Of a stretch of DNA of 64,000 bases, positions 10,940 to 23,323 are shown one piece after another; within the stretch, counting starts at the first letter, position 1, and each line of letters opens with the position of its first letter. Source of the stretch: Aspidapion aeneum (taxonomy: Eukaryota; Arthropoda; Insecta; Coleoptera; Brentidae); contig OY755038.1 in assembly GCA_963576565.1 (NCBI GenBank), forward strand, positions 60,736,366 through 60,800,365. Reading direction: 5' to 3'. The notes under the pieces are model-generated. The model was not told the DNA's origin. It ran no database searches and saw only the letters and a list, made by a program, of their open reading frames with translations. The position numbers were made by a program, and so were the translations under genes.

Positions 10940-12091
10940 TCAAGTCACGTGAAAATTTCCGGCGTGGCGCCAAGCAAAACTTTTCATGTGGTTACATTTT
11001 TCCCGAATAATTTTGAACCATTCTTTAATCTTTTAATTACATCTTATTTTTACTTTATTTTTTTTAAATTCGCTTGCAGCATTGTTTTTCTTTTGGTTTT
11101 TACCGAAAATTTTCTTTTAGGGTGGAATTTTTTGCGAACAGTGGGACCGAGTTAATTTCTCTGCAGTGTAATTTTTACAGAAAGCACCTAATTTTTCGTA
11201 AATATCAACCTATGTAAAAAAAAAATAGTTAGTATTTCTAAGAAAGTGAGAAAAATACAATATTTTATCAAAACATTTCCTTTAACAAAGGCCTTTTTAA
11301 AAATGTTTGGTATTTTGTAAATTAACCATCTAATAATTTATAATTTTAGGAACCCCTGTAGATATATGAATACCATTACTTTTATAGCTTTATAAGATTT
11401 TTTAAATTATAGTTTTACATAGTGCAGGGTTTTCCTGGGAGACCCTGTATATTATTTATTGTAGCTTTTGGTGTTATGTTCGTATAATATAGGTTGTGAC
11501 CTAAATAAAGTTTTTAACTTAGGCATTTCAGACCTATAAACTTAATGCCTAAATTATATTTTATTAAATAAAAAAAATACTAGTTTAAGTTAACTTGAAG
11601 TTATTTTTTATATGAAAATTCGTATTAAATTTTACTAGATTCCAGAGAAATTCAAAAAAAACTTAGCTACCTTCAGTATAGTCCTTTTTCTAACTCAAAG
11701 CTTCGAATAAATTACAAAAAAGATCGTTCCCTTACATTATTATGCACTCTTGTACTTGTTTTGCCCTGACTAGCATCATTCTGGAATCACTCTACCAGCA
11801 TTGTGATGGGACGAGGCCACGAGGCCAGCCATTCGGTTATAGGTCTATGCGTGATACACTCTTACACTTTCTCCCTCTCTCTAGCACATAAGTCACGCAT
11901 ACAAACCACATACGTAATATTCCAATACTCCCTGTTACCCATTTACACAATGACTGGCGTTTGATGCAAACATTCAGAAATAAAGATACGAAAAATGCAT
12001 AGATACCAAATTTCCATAAATATCAACTGTACGCCGATGATTCGACGTAACGTATACATGAATAAAATAATATGCGTATATGAAGGATAAC
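10940..12091. other. Non-coding spacer
   Basis: AT-rich, no gene recognised. ATAGACCTATAAACG near 10545 has an inverted relative near 11840 (CGGTTATAGGTCTAT), a hint of a degraded element spanning about 10.54-11.85 kb, not strong enough to call. Confidence 0.35.
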
Positions 12092-12105
12092 CAGAGTTGT
12101 CAGGT

Positions 12106-12395
12106 ACTTTAATTACAGTACTTGAAATTGTTCTTCAAGTACTTACAAGAACTTCAAGTACTGTACTTGAAGTATATCTACAATCCGGTTATTGTACTTG
12201 GTACTTAAAGTACTTTTAACAATGTACTTGGAAATGTACTTGATTTTGTCAAGTAAAGTACTTCAAGTACATTATAAGTACTTTAAGTACAGTCAAAGTA
12301 CTTCAAGTACATTCAATGTACTTCAAGTACTTTCGAAGTACTTCAAGTACATTAAAAGTACTTTAAGTACAATAAAATATTCTTGAAGTACAATG
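12106..12395 (+). repeat. AAGTACTT minisatellite, left arm of hAT-like element
   Basis: Roughly 10 bp degenerate units centred on the palindrome AAGTACTT, for example CAAGTACTTTCGAAGTACTT, repeated over about 290 bp. Confidence 0.8.
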
Positions 12396-12855
12396 TAGAT
12401 ATAGGTAAGATATAACTTTAATGCGCCGAAGACATGTGGTAACCTCAGGGTTGCCACCTGTCCGGTTGTTTTATCAACTTGGCAGAAAAGTCCGGTATTT
12501 TAGCAACCTTGATAGGTACGTCTGAATTAATTAGGTACACACTTCTCCAAGGAATAATGCCTATAGGCTTTATTATTTACACGCACCTTCATTATTTCGT
12601 GGAACTTGAAATTCAAATTCAGTGTGAGAAACTACTACAGCAGTCATGCCATCTATTGAAGGGTGTCTGTAGTACGGTAGTGCAGGTATATTGTACTTGC
12701 AGCTCAATTTTTGGGGATCCACCTACTCGCCTTGTAGCAGACGTAATTTCTACGTTCTAAATTCCTTGGATATTTACGTTTGTTATGGTTATTTATTTAG
12801 TTTGATTTAAACAAGTTTTTAAGCAGTTTTGTGGGCTATTTAAATAGTACTTTCT

Positions 12856-12921
12856 ATGAGTGATTTAGAAATTATTGACGGTAAGAACAGTGCCCCAAGT
12901 GCTCCACCAAAAAAGAAATAA
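12856..12921 (+). other. Possible remnant of transposase N-terminus
   Basis: Small frame MSDLEIIDGKNSAPSAPPKK plus one Lys, then stop, in the middle of the hAT-like element. Composition (acidic start, then a proline/lysine stretch) could be the start of a lost transposase. Purely suggestive. Confidence 0.2.
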
Positions 12922-13499
12922 GGCAAGGTAGGATACGTGCATCCCGGTTTTACAAGAGTTTTTTGTAGGTCTTACAAAGTCAAATATATTATTATTTGGA
13001 ATTACACAAATTTAATGTGATCTATTTGGAACAACTGTATGCAATTTGAGACAGAAAAACTTAATATATTTTAACATTTTTGTCTTTTGGGATAGGTCCC
13101 ATTTACCCCGTAGTTCCGTGTAACTGTTACACGCCTATTGCAAAACTATAAAACGTTAAAAACATTTTGATGCCACTGAGTTAATTTTGTAGCCTTGTTG
13201 TGTAATAAAATTATCTCTTTTCGTTACCTTTCTATGGCATTTGTATGTAAAATGATGAGTTCAGAAAAAATAAATAAATGCAATTTAGGTATATAAGTAA
13301 TAAATATTTACATATACAATAATATTCTAAAAACTAAAACCTTTCAGGTTGAAAATTTTGTAAACATTTTTGACAAGTTTTACATTTTTTTACATCCTTA
13401 ATTTTTTTTTACATTTTTGACGGTTTTTTTGAAATTTTTTACAATTTTTGACATTTTGTTTGATAGTTTTTGCATTTTTCTCATTTTTTGACATATTTA

Positions 13500-13675
13500 A
13501 AGTACTTGCAGTACTTAAAGTATTTTTATTGTAAAAGTAAAAGAAAATCAAGTACTTTTATAATGTACTTGGTACTTGAAGTACATTTGAAAAGAAAATA
13601 TACTTAGTACTTCAAGTACTTTTACAAATCTTAATGTTCTTGGTACTTGTACTTGAAGTACTTTCATAATATACT
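13500..13675 (-). repeat. AAGTACTT minisatellite, right arm
   Basis: The same palindromic motif, more sparsely spaced (TACTTGGTACTTGAAGTACA and similar), ending at the right terminal repeat. Confidence 0.75.
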
Positions 13676-13813
13676 TGTGACAGCTCTGAGTATAACCAAT
13701 CAGCCCATTTTATCTTAAGGACCGCAAAAAGATATACTTATGCCGGTTGTTATTGCTATTTCAAATATGTTTGCACCTTGCATTATAAGGTACCATGGGT
13801 ATTGGAATAATAC

Positions 13814-14495
13814 GTAGAGGAAGGTCGCCTAATTTTGGATAGTTTTTTTATTTTAACTTTTTTTGTGTGACGAAAACATTCTTTGTTAATTCTTTTGTTC
13901 CTAAAATATGTAGCTACGTCAATAAAAACAGGGTACGCTCACAAAAATATGTATTTCAAGCCTAAAGAATACAAAAATTCGACCAAAGTAAAACAAAGCA
14001 CTTTTTCAAATTTAAAAATAGGGTTCCCAAAATTGGATACTCTATATTAGCAACAACAACCACCTACTTGTGTTCCTAATTTTCGATATCCAAATTTAGG
14101 TATAATTTTCTATCCAAAATTAGGCAACCTTTATAATCTAGGTTATTCGACTAATATCAAAAAGTCCTTGGGAGAAATTCTTATTTAAGATACATACTCT
14201 TGTTCTACAACAATTCTTGTACATTCTTGTCAAATTACACTTTCCTAGGCTAAGTACTTACCTTTTAATAATGGCTTAAACGTGGAGCAACAAAAAACTC
14301 GTTTTCACAATTAAACACATGAGCTTATGTTACCACCTAGTGGTGAACAGTCGAACTATGCGCTTCACAGAGAATCATTTTATGTTAGAGACGCTTCGTT
14401 TTGTGGTTTGAATTGAAGGAAACTGTAAACGGATTTTGAGATAATGCGGTATCCAAAATTAGGCAACTATCCAAAGTTAGGCGACTTTCCTCTAC
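13814..14495. mobile_element. MITE (~680 bp) with 30 bp TIRs
   Basis: GTAGAGGAAGGTCGCCTAAT at the left is mirrored by GTTAGGCGACTTTCCTCTAC at the right, followed inward by TTGGATAGTT on both strands. Extra internal copies of the ATCCAAAATTAGGC motif occur near 14025-14130. No clear target duplication. Confidence 0.65.
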
Positions 14496-14715
14496 TATAT
14501 GGAATTAATATGCATATGTGTTTGAAAGCAACCAATCAGGTAATTTTTTCTTAAGGAGCGCGAGGTGTGGGTATTGGAATATCATATATATGGAACACGA
14601 ACATCTGGAGATGCCACCTTTAGTAGGTAGAGTGGTAATTACCGCGAGGACTTATGTGGAGATGCCACCTTTAGTAAGTTTGAAAACTATAGCAAGAACC
14701 AAATCCCCCTATTTG

Positions 14716-14736
14716 CTCTCTCTCTCTCTCTCTCTC
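14716..14736 (+). repeat. (CT)n microsatellite
   Basis: Uninterrupted CT dinucleotide run of about 21 bases. Confidence 0.9.
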
Positions 14737-15099
14737 GCACATGAGAGTCATACACTCCTTGTGTATTTGTAATATCCTTTTTGATTTTTAACACGAACAC
14801 ACTGCAACTTTTCCATCTCTTTATTTTCCAACATAATTAATCCAAACCAAACCAATTCAAATCAAATCGAATCGAAACAATTCAAACCTAATCTTCCTGA
14901 TCTTCCACATCATACGCTTTGGCCAATAGCAAACTGTGAGAGGTCACGTGTTATGCGAAATGACGAATAGTCGCCCGCTCTTTACAGTTAGTGAATTTTA
15001 TGCGTTTGAAGTGAAATTTGTGAAAATTTCCTGCCCCGCACCGACTGGACGTTTCTTGGTGATTGAAAGCCTGCCATTGGAAAAAGCCCATCGTTCAAG

Positions 15100-15650
15100 T
15101 ACCAGAATAGGTACCCCGGCGGCTCCGGAATGAAATAGCGATGTACAAAATAGCGACGTACCAAATGGCGACTAATCAAATAGCGACTATCAAAATAGCG
15201 ATGTAATAAAATAGCGGCATTTAAAATCCAAATTTGAACGAGACTTTATTTATCTAAATTCTAATGAAATAAACAACATATTTTAAAAAAGAAATCCTTT
15301 TAATTCCTTGACTCTTTTCCCGGGATCCCAGAGGGTGTGAATTCGAACCGAACCGAACCAAATAAAACCCCTCTAGGATCCCGGCAAAGAAGTCAGAGAA
15401 GTTTTTACATCGCTATTTTGGTAGTTGCTATTATGTTACATTGCTATTTTGCTGCATTACTATTTTGTTACATCACTAATTTGTTACATCGCTATTTTGT
15501 TACATCGCTATTTTGTTACAATTGCTATTTTGTTACATCGCTATTATGTTACATCGCTATTTTGATAGTCGCTCTTTCATTACATCGCTATTTTGATTAT
15601 CGCTATTTCGATACCGCTATTTTAATACCCGCTATTTTCGAAGCCATCCC
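15100..15650. repeat. Foldback-type array of ~16 bp units
   Basis: 15133-15225 repeats AAATAGCGATGTA-type units on the plus strand; 15405-15640 repeats the complement (TTACATCGCTATTTTG) about twelve times. Both arms surround a ~180 bp spacer with an inner inverted repeat (CGGGATCCCAGAGGG against CCCCTCTAGGATCCCG). The outer ends GGCTCCGG and CGAAGCCATCCC are imperfectly complementary, so this looks like another small element whose inverted ends are tandem repeats. Frames reading through it are artefacts of the repeat. Confidence 0.65.
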
Positions 15651-15820
15651 TGATTCTAACCATCGATCTAATACAAAGCAAACCAAACCAAACCTAACTA
15701 AAAGCAGATGGGCGTAGTTTTACCTAAATACAGAAAATGAGGGACATGCGGCAACACTGTTACAATAAATTTAATTTGATCTTGCTAAGGCTTTTGGTGT
15801 ATACCCGGGATGCGTTTTGG

Positions 15821-15973
15821 TCAAGCGCGGATTTGAGGGGGGGGGTAACGTGGTAATTACCCCCTCCCCCTAGAAAAAATATTTGCACTATTTCCTAACA
15901 ATTCAAGGGAAAGAGGAGAATCACCCCCCCCCCTAGAAAAAATGATATATTTTGATGATTTTGACCCAGATAC
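15821..15973. mobile_element. Small MITE with G/C tracts
   Basis: TCAAGCGCGGATTTGAGGGG at the left pairs with GATACGCGCTTGA at the right. The G run near the left is complementary to two C runs inside. About 150 bp, reminiscent of the 2758-2910 element. Confidence 0.5.
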
Positions 15974-17061
15974 GCGCTTGATTTTGGTCATAAAAGTATC
16001 AACCTTCTAAAAAATTAGTTAAAATCATTAAAGTGGTTGACTAAGCGGTTTGTGACACACAAATTATGTAATTCTGTGACAGGCTGGATTATAAATTACC
16101 ATACTTTCACACTTTAATAAGTATTGCAATCGAAACAGAAATTAACTTTTGCTACACCCCTCTTTTCTTTAATTAATAGATGGCCGCACATAAAATATTT
16201 CTCCCATCAAAAAACTTTTGGCAGGTTCATTACTAAAAAGGTAAGGTTTTTTATTTGGATTTAGAATTATTCTTTGGGGATTTTTAATAGCACAGGGTCC
16301 GGCAAAATGATCTTCCACATATTGATCTGTAATAAAAATACATACATCGATGTAACTGCCTTGTTAGATATCATCAGAACGGTACAACCAAAATAGATGG
16401 AGAGGCGATGAAATGAAGATGATGGAAACGAAATGTGTTGTGATGTATAACACGGCAGTTCCATTGATGTATGCGGCTACTTTTATCCCATTCTCAGGAT
16501 GGCCCAATTAATTGATTTATTTTTTGACCATATCTCGAACAAAAAAAATTCATATTTTATAAGTATTAAGACTATGTTATTTTAAAAAAAATACTGCTTT
16601 TAAAATTTAATAATTTTTTTCGAGATCCGAACCGAACCGAACCAAAATGTTTAAATTTTGAGTTATTTTTACATTGCGTAATATTGGGACGTGTTTTTTA
16701 AAATATCTGGATGTTAGATTTGATGTTGAAATTCTAAAGCACCTCAGTTTTGCTATCTGTAGAACATCCTGTATATACAATATCAGCTGATTAATCAAAT
16801 TTTTAAATCTCTCATTGTATATGTTACTATTGTACCTAATGTCATTTCTCCCCTATATTTTCCCTACTAGGGATATCGAGGAAATCCTTTGCAGTATGGC
16901 CAAAATTGCGTGACTCAGGATAATTTCAAGGGGAATTATCCTGTTAAGTGTCCCGTTATTGTTACACTTGATGCACCCCATATCCCGGGTTAGTAATAAT
17001 ATGATCAGTAAAGAAATTTAATGGTAAAATTATAAAAATATAAAACAGCTGTGTTTTCTGG
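15974..17061. other. Non-coding, nothing recognised
   Basis: AT-rich; no coding or repeat structure I can support. Confidence 0.35.
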
Positions 17062-17481
17062 TGTGTGAAACCATCAGAAACAACTACTCCGAGAGAAAAT
17101 ACCCCTACCGGCATTGAATTATACTGATGGTTTGAGGCTTTCGTTGGGAACTTGTTAAAACTGTTTGGTTTCCAACGTCGATCACGAGGACACGAGTGAT
17201 CCCCGTCTGGAACACGTCCTGATAGTCAGGAACAAGTGTTCCATGCCAATCCACGACCGGACCGGTTTCGACCTTTTGGGCCATCCTCAGGTGAATGTAG
17301 GCGATAGCTCCGTGTAGAGCATAAGTTGTGTGAAACCATCAGAAACAACTACTCCGAGGGAAAATACCCCTACCGGCATTGAATTATACTGATGGTTTGA
17401 GGCTTTCGTTGGGAACTTGTTAAAACTGTTTGGTTTTCACTTTCTCCAACGTCGATCACGAGGACACGAGTGATCCCCGTT
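17062..17481 (-). mobile_element. Penelope-like element fragment (tandem unit with hammerhead)
   Basis: A ~145 bp block starting TGTGTGAAACCATCAGAAAC occurs twice (17062-17208 and 17327-17481, 265 bp apart; the second copy has an 8 bp insertion). Between them lies ~118 bp containing a hammerhead ribozyme on the minus strand. Penelope-like retroelements are known to carry hammerhead motifs in tandem/LTR-like ends, so this arrangement fits a truncated copy. No reverse transcriptase or GIY-YIG coding sequence is present. Confidence 0.55.
17249..17296 (-). ncRNA. Type I hammerhead ribozyme (predicted)
   Basis: Minus strand: stem I ATTCAC (17296-17291) pairs with GTGGAT (17254-17249), 6 pairs including one G-T. 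Core CTGAGGA (17290-17284) fits CUGANGA. Stem II is GGCC/GGTC with loop CAAAA after one extra T (17283). GAA plus A15.1 is at 17269-17266. Stem III is ACCG/CGGT with loop GTC, then C17 at 17255. Predicted cleavage lies between 17255 and 17254. All invariant core bases are present; the unpaired T before stem II is the only unusual point. Confidence 0.75.
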
Positions 17482-17689
17482 ATTTGTTTTTACATTTAGT
17501 ATATACGCTTTTTTGTTTGGGCTTATTTTGTATTTTTATTAAATTTTAAAATATTCTGCCAATTTATAGGCACCTAAGCCCACATTATTTTACACTTTTT
17601 TTTTGGGCTTATGTCCGGTGTATTTTATTCATTTTTAAATGATACTAAACGGAACCGAAGTACCAAATTATTTATTGAATGAGAAATAT

Positions 17690-17944
17690 TTCGTCGGTTT
17701 CCTCACGTAGTAGCGTATCTGATATTATTTAAAAATTACCGGAGAGCCAAAAAAACCATAAGGGTATGAAAAAAACTTACCGTTGCAGCGGAAAACATTT
17801 TAATGTCAAAGCCAATATTTTATTTTTTATTTTATATATTTATTTACGTAAAAAAGTATATAAACATAAGTTTATAGCCACAAAAAAGCGTACAACCAAA
17901 TTGTTTTATTTTTCGGATACGCCACTACGTGAGAACACCGACGA
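17690..17944. mobile_element. MITE (~255 bp)
   Basis: TTCGTCGGTTTCCTCACGTA at the left is mirrored by TACGTGAGAACACCGACGA at the right, with the inverted match extending inward through GTAGCGTATC. No coding content. Confidence 0.55.
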
Positions 17945-17977
17945 TTCGTTTGTATATACAACAGATTTCATGTCAAT

Positions 17978-18149
17978 CTTGCATGCCGCTGCAAGTTTAT
18001 TGCTCCATGTCAAGCGGCCTTCACTGAACCATTTGCTTAAAATGAGTATAAAAGTGTAGTGTCCATCAAATTATCCTGAATGTGGCTTAAAATATATATT
18101 ATTTCTAAAAGTTTTATATGGAGCAATAAACTTGCAGTTGCATGCAAGT
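17978..18149. repeat. ~30 bp inverted repeat with flanking direct repeats
   Basis: GCAAGTTTATTGCTCCAT (about 17989) and ATGGAGCAATAAACTTGC (about 18117) are inverted copies. ATACAACAGATTTCATGTC upstream and ATACAACAGATGTCATGTC downstream are direct repeats outside them. Confidence 0.5.
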
Positions 18150-18424
18150 TTAGTGTCCCGGAATAAGATATATTTGTTAGTTTATACAACAGATGTCATG
18201 TCTGGGACCCTAATCTTGAATGCAACTTTAGTTTAGCTTCATGCCAAGTGGCGTTGAGATCTTTTTTAACAGAATTTATTGCAGGTACGCCTGTCAAATT
18301 GGACCAAATAACTTGACATTTTATTTTAAAAAGCAACACTTGACGGTGGCTAGGCTTAAGTTGTTATGTATTTTGTGTGTTATTTTACATGATTTGTTAG
18401 GATAATCCTTAATTTTATTGATAT

Positions 18425-18707
18425 TAGGGACTTATTGGAATAAAACCTGACTTTATTTTAGAATCGACTATATTCTGACAGATTTACATAGAAAACTGAC
18501 TGATAACTACTCAAAATTGACGTACCAAAGTCAAATTTAAAAATAGTCCCTAAATTTCATTTAATAACTACAGACACGAATAAATCCGGTTCTTAAATAT
18601 TCAAAGGCCCAATTTTAAAAGAAAGCAGCTGTTTTTTATATGTAAATCTATCACAATACGGTCGATTTTAAAATAAGGTCAGGTTTTAGTCCAATAAGTG
18701 TCTATTA
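18425..18707. mobile_element. MITE, family B copy 1 (~283 bp)
   Basis: Left end TAGGGACTTATTGGAATAAA and right end ACTCCAATAAG-type inverted copy form ~68 bp TIRs ending in TAAATCTRTC. The interior contains CAGCTG and a CAAAGTC/GACTTTG segment shared with the copy at 46199-46485, in opposite orientation. Confidence 0.7.
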
Positions 18708-19697
18708 ACAAATTTGGTTCCGACTCGTAACTTCGCCCGCGAATTCATTACGTAACCAAGCTTTATTGACCAAAATTTAACATTAATAATGAATGTCACA
18801 TCAGAAAACTAACACTAGTGACTTTTAATGACGTTATTCCCAATTCATTTATTATGATCAGCAGCCGCGCGTCAGGGGGCCACGGGGGGGCTTTGGGCCC
18901 CTACAAGTTTCAAACGTTATAATATGCTTTTAAACCCCATAATGGGTTTGTTTGTAAGATGTAAAATTTTCTTAAGTTAAGAAGTTATACGGGACCCTCT
19001 ACTATTTAAGGGCATGCGCGACTGATTATGACATAGTACTCTATTTGTGCTTTTTGCTTGTTAAAATACAAGTGTTTGACTAAATGGTGCAGGCCCTTAT
19101 CATTGCAATAAGTATTCCAGGACATCTATCAAGCTCACACCCAAAACAACATTACAACGCCTCGGTAGCTATTCTGGGTCTTGAACGATGTGATAGTTCC
19201 CATCATTATGCTTTGCCAATGCAAGCTTTACATTAGCACCGAACTGACACGAGCTATGCTAGAAGACCTCCATTGCGCAAGCTCCTCCCATGATGCGACC
19301 GAAAAACGTTCAGTCGGTACGGGACAGGAGAACAAATTTCACTTCAAACGCGTAAAATTCACTAACAACACGCGACCGAGTTTGCTATTGGTCAAAGCGT
19401 GTGATGTGGATGGTCACATCGTTCCAAACACAGAATAGCTACCCTTGTGGGTTTTATCCTGATCAACCAGAGCCCTTTCATTCATATATTCTTGATTGCA
19501 TCTTCGACATCGTCTATCCACCTGTTTCGTGACTTTTTTCTTACTCTCCTTTTTGCAGGTCTCCAATTACCACATCTCTTGGGTCTTAAAACCAGCAAAA
19601 ATTATAAAAATAGTTCTGTTCAAGCGGTCATTCATAATTAACCGTTCTCATTTAGCAATTACCACCTGAACTCAAGTGGTCATGGTTAAAGCGTCTG
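18708..19697. other. Non-coding spacer
   Basis: Includes a GC-richer patch (18865-18900) whose edge CAGCCGCGCG has a weak inverted relative near 19015; not enough to call an element. Short frames around 19181-19641 show no domain. Confidence 0.35.
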
Positions 19698-19887
19698 CAG
19701 CGGTGTAGTGAGGGCAGGGCGACCGGGGCACCTGCCCCGGGCGCAAAAGTCAGGGGACGCCGAAAGGCGCCTCTTACATTGATTTTAAAACATCTTTGTA
19801 AAAAATTTGCAAAACATTATATTTCATATCATATTTTTCCAAACTTTAACCTTGCCCCGGGCGCATGAAACCCTCACTACGCCACTG
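19698..19887. mobile_element. hAT-like MITE (190 bp)
   Basis: Ends CAGCGGTGTAGTGAGGG and CCCTCACTACGCCACTG are inverted repeats, and GGGGCACCTGCCCCGGGCGC near the left mirrors CCTTGCCCCGGGCGC near the right. GCGTCTG flanks it directly on both sides (19691-19697, 19888-19894). A 7 bp match is close to the 8 bp expected for hAT. Confidence 0.75.
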
Positions 19888-20719
19888 GCGTCTGACGTCA
19901 TAGGTAAGGCGTAGCAATGGCTAGAGAAGGTATTATTTTCGACAAAAAAATTTTTTTAAAGATAAAAACACCTAATCTATCTTAGCAATATCGTCGTGAT
20001 GTCTGTGTGTGTGTATGTGTGCGTATGTGTAAATTATTTCTGCCCGTAACACGATAGCTCCTAAACCGCCTTACCGATTTTTATATAATTTTCAGGTCAA
20101 GTATTGTTCGACACTCTTACCAGCTGATTAGATTTTGGTCAAAATCCATTAATGCTAATGACAGTTTATTGAAAATTAAAATTTTTTAAAAATACTTACT
20201 TTTTAACGGAGCATTGCATCAAAATGAGGTTTTCGGAAACTAGTAGATTGCGTCTTGCTCAATAATTTGTGTTATAACCAAAAAAGAGCTTTAGTTTCTA
20301 AGATATTTACAAAAAACTGTTTTCAAGCTGATATATCATGGCTTTACTTGAAGTGTGCTAATAGGCTAGCTAGGAAGGTATCAGATCCGTCATGGATCCA
20401 TTTACTTTTTTGAGGACCAGGACGACTTTTTAAATCGTGGCTGTTGTAATCTATTACCACGGATCACCTTTAGTTGATCCGTGCTATTACTGGCTTCAGG
20501 CAGTATTTCCTAAAGAATTAACACAACACACACGATATTGTGCCAATATTTTAAAATCGGAGCATTGTATAATAGATAATTTTTTTAAATTAATTATTTC
20601 TTGAAGCAAGTCTAAGCGGTTTTATTTGGTTCTAGCATTAAGCTGATTTCAAGGCTAACTAGAATTTAATCGCTGGAACGCTTGGATAGAACCTTTGAAT
20701 ATAAAACACAACTGTCTTT

Positions 20720-20967
20720 CGTCGCCTTAATGCAGAACTATTATATGTCCAGTTTTCCCATTTTCCGTTTTTCCTTGGAAACGTATAGCTTCAACCGCGC
20801 TTTATTGAATGCAGGAATATTGGATGTCTAAGTGATGAAAGGTCCTCACCATCCGCCCTACCAATTTAACCCATCATATCTCGACTCATGCTGAGTCAAA
20901 CTAAAAAAATGCTCTCCTGTAAAAACTTAATTGTGTAACTTACAATAGCTCTGCATTAAGGCAACGA
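20720..20967. mobile_element. Small TIR repeat (~245 bp)
   Basis: GTCGCCTTAATGCAGAACTA and its inverted partner TAGCTCTGCATTAAGGCAAC lie at the two ends, inside the interior of the 4.4 kb element. Confidence 0.5.
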
Positions 20968-23225
20968 TTAAAAACAATGATAAAACTGATAAAATTTTAT
21001 TTTTCGATCGAAATGTAAATTATTCATTTTGTTTGACCAAACTAAAATATTGTATTTGTACACTTGATTTTAATTCATAGCTCCAATTAAATTTAGCCGT
21101 ATTATTATTTATTAAATAATAGTATATTTTCAATGTTTATAAATAGATAAATAAATAATAATTTAAAACAGTTTTTGCATGGATTTAAGTTAAAATTATT
21201 CTAATCCACTCCAACACTAAAATATTATACTTATACGCTAATTCATTGTACCTTCCTTAATATTTTTAAAAAATATTTAAAATTAGTAGAGGAATTGCAG
21301 ACAAAAAAAATGTTTATATTTTACTTTTAACGTTTTAAAATAGCTAAAAATAAAATTAACATTCGGCTTGGCTTATATATATGTTGACAGTTGAAACATA
21401 TCAGTCAAGTATACACCTACAGGAGAAAATAAAAATCAATGCTCTTACCTACAAAAAATAGGTACTAATAAATACTAGCTACTATAATAACAAATTAAAA
21501 ATACGAAAATATCATATTTTGTTACTTGCAATATATATTAGATCAATAAACAAACACTAGTATTGTCTTTGTCTCTCTCTTTTTCTACCTTTCTTTACCT
21601 CATGTATTTTTTGATTCCTAAGTGTTAAAAAATAAATAAAATTTTGTGTTAGTATATTGGTGTTTGATGTTTTTTTCAGTATCTTTTTTGATACTGATTA
21701 AATTTTTACGTAAGCATTGAAGTATATGCAGGACTCACTGGTAATTATTGGAAGTATCTGTGGCGAATCAATATATAATATTATAAAAAGGATTCCAATA
21801 TTAAAGTATAATTTTTAAAATAAAACTGTTTTGGTATTGGTCCGGTATAGGTTTTAGTAGAATATAAATAATGTGTTGAGCCCGGAACACGATTTTCTAC
21901 TGACAGTAAATTAGCCCGGTTTTTTGTTGATCTTTTTGATACATGAAATACGGGTTTTCTATCAAAATTTTAAAATAAAATATCATCCTTTTATATATTT
22001 TCTGTTTTTCCTGCCGGAATATACCCTTCAAACGTAAAATAAGAAACAAAAATACAAAAAATCATTGGAAGATCATTTCTTTAAGAAATACATTTTGAAA
22101 GTAAGGAAAAGTTTATTGTCATTTGGTTTAAATTATTTAATTTAACTACAAAGTAAAATACACACATAGGTACTTACGTACCACCCGTGGTTTAGTTTTA
22201 TTCTTGACCTAGCTATGATGTTATTTAATTATGTTGTCTGTGGCTTCGATGTAGGAGTTTGTTGTGTTTCTCATTCTAATTTAATTTATTTGGAGGATTA
22301 TTATCTTCCATTTTTCAAAAGTGTAAATCTGTTGTTAAATTTAGTAGTAAAAAAGATAAACTTTATTAAAATATTAAATAAGCTCGCGCAAACGGGAATT
22401 GTATACGTAGGATCAAGCCATTTAAGCAAAATAAATTGAATTAAAATTTATTTCAAAAATTCTTTTTGTTAGGTATTCTTATAAAAGTATATAAATTATT
22501 TTTTAGTATATGACAAAAATAGATATTATGACATTTTTTGCAGTTTTGTTTTCATGCAATGACATATGTAAGCACAAGTCTTTTTTATTTCTAAAAAAAC
22601 CTTTTTATTTTAAATGAACCGCATACAAATCAAACCCAAAAAATAAGTTTATTTTTCAGATTTTTCAACCCGAAACGACTAATATAGTCATGTGAAAGAC
22701 TTATAATAACAAACTAACCTTTGTTATTAGTTAAGTTTTAATTTATTCATGTTTTTGAATTTTTTTCATAATTGTTTTTTGTGATTCTTTCTATTTGTTC
22801 AAGTTTTAGTGTAATTTTTTTGTTTTTAAATAATTAATATTTTTTTAATAATTAATTGTTATACAATAAGTTAACTAATGTAGCACTCAGTTAACGGAAG
22901 CCTAACAACTTCTCTGGGTAGAAAATAAAATAAAGTACTTTTTATTTATTTATTTATTTATTAAGCTGCCCATGGTATAAATTATATAATAAAGAAAGTT
23001 GCAAGGAGGTAGAACCTTTATGTTATCTAATTTGTCTTATTTATTTGTTATGCCACAAAAAATCTATTATTCTAACTGATATAGTCGGGCCACCGAGACC
23101 ATTACTAAAACATCTAGAAAAGCCGTAGCTACATTCTTAATGGCGAAACAAAATGAATGCCAAATAAATACAATGAGGTTTAAAATAAATTGAAGTAATA
23201 AAATGAGTCTATACAATTTTAAATA
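20968..23225. other. Interior of long-TIR element, non-coding
   Basis: Very AT-rich; no transposase motif on either strand. The frame at 22215-22439 has no recognisable domain. Confidence 0.35.
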
Positions 23226-23323
23226 AATGGATCCATTATGGATCGGATATCTTCCAAGCGCATTAGCACACTTCAAGTAAACTCCATGCTATATCAACCT
23301 TGAAAACAGTTTTTTTGTAAATA

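Larger units (their letters stand above)
12092..13688. mobile_element. hAT-like non-autonomous element with AAGTACTT subterminal arrays
   Basis: Ends are CAGAGTTGTCAGGTACTT (12092) and, on the other strand at 13688, CAGAGCTGTCACAAGTAT. The flanks AGGATAAC (12084-12091) and AGTATAAC (13689-13696) match at 7 of 8 positions, fitting the 8 bp duplication of hAT elements. Both ends carry dense AAGTACTT motifs (about 12106-12395 and 13500-13675). hAT transposases are known to bind short subterminal repeats, so these may be amplified binding sites. No complete transposase is present. Confidence 0.75.

Noticed and set aside
10545..11857. Possible element with ATAGACCTATAA ends
   Set aside because: Only ~15 bp of inverted match, no flanking duplication, and the same phrase occurs once more inside.
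12192..12386. 64-codon frame
   Set aside because: Encoded by the AAGTACTT repeat; low-complexity translation.
15337..15717. 126-codon frame
   Set aside because: Reads through the 16 bp repeat array; the repeated composition (YFVTSLFCY) is an artefact.
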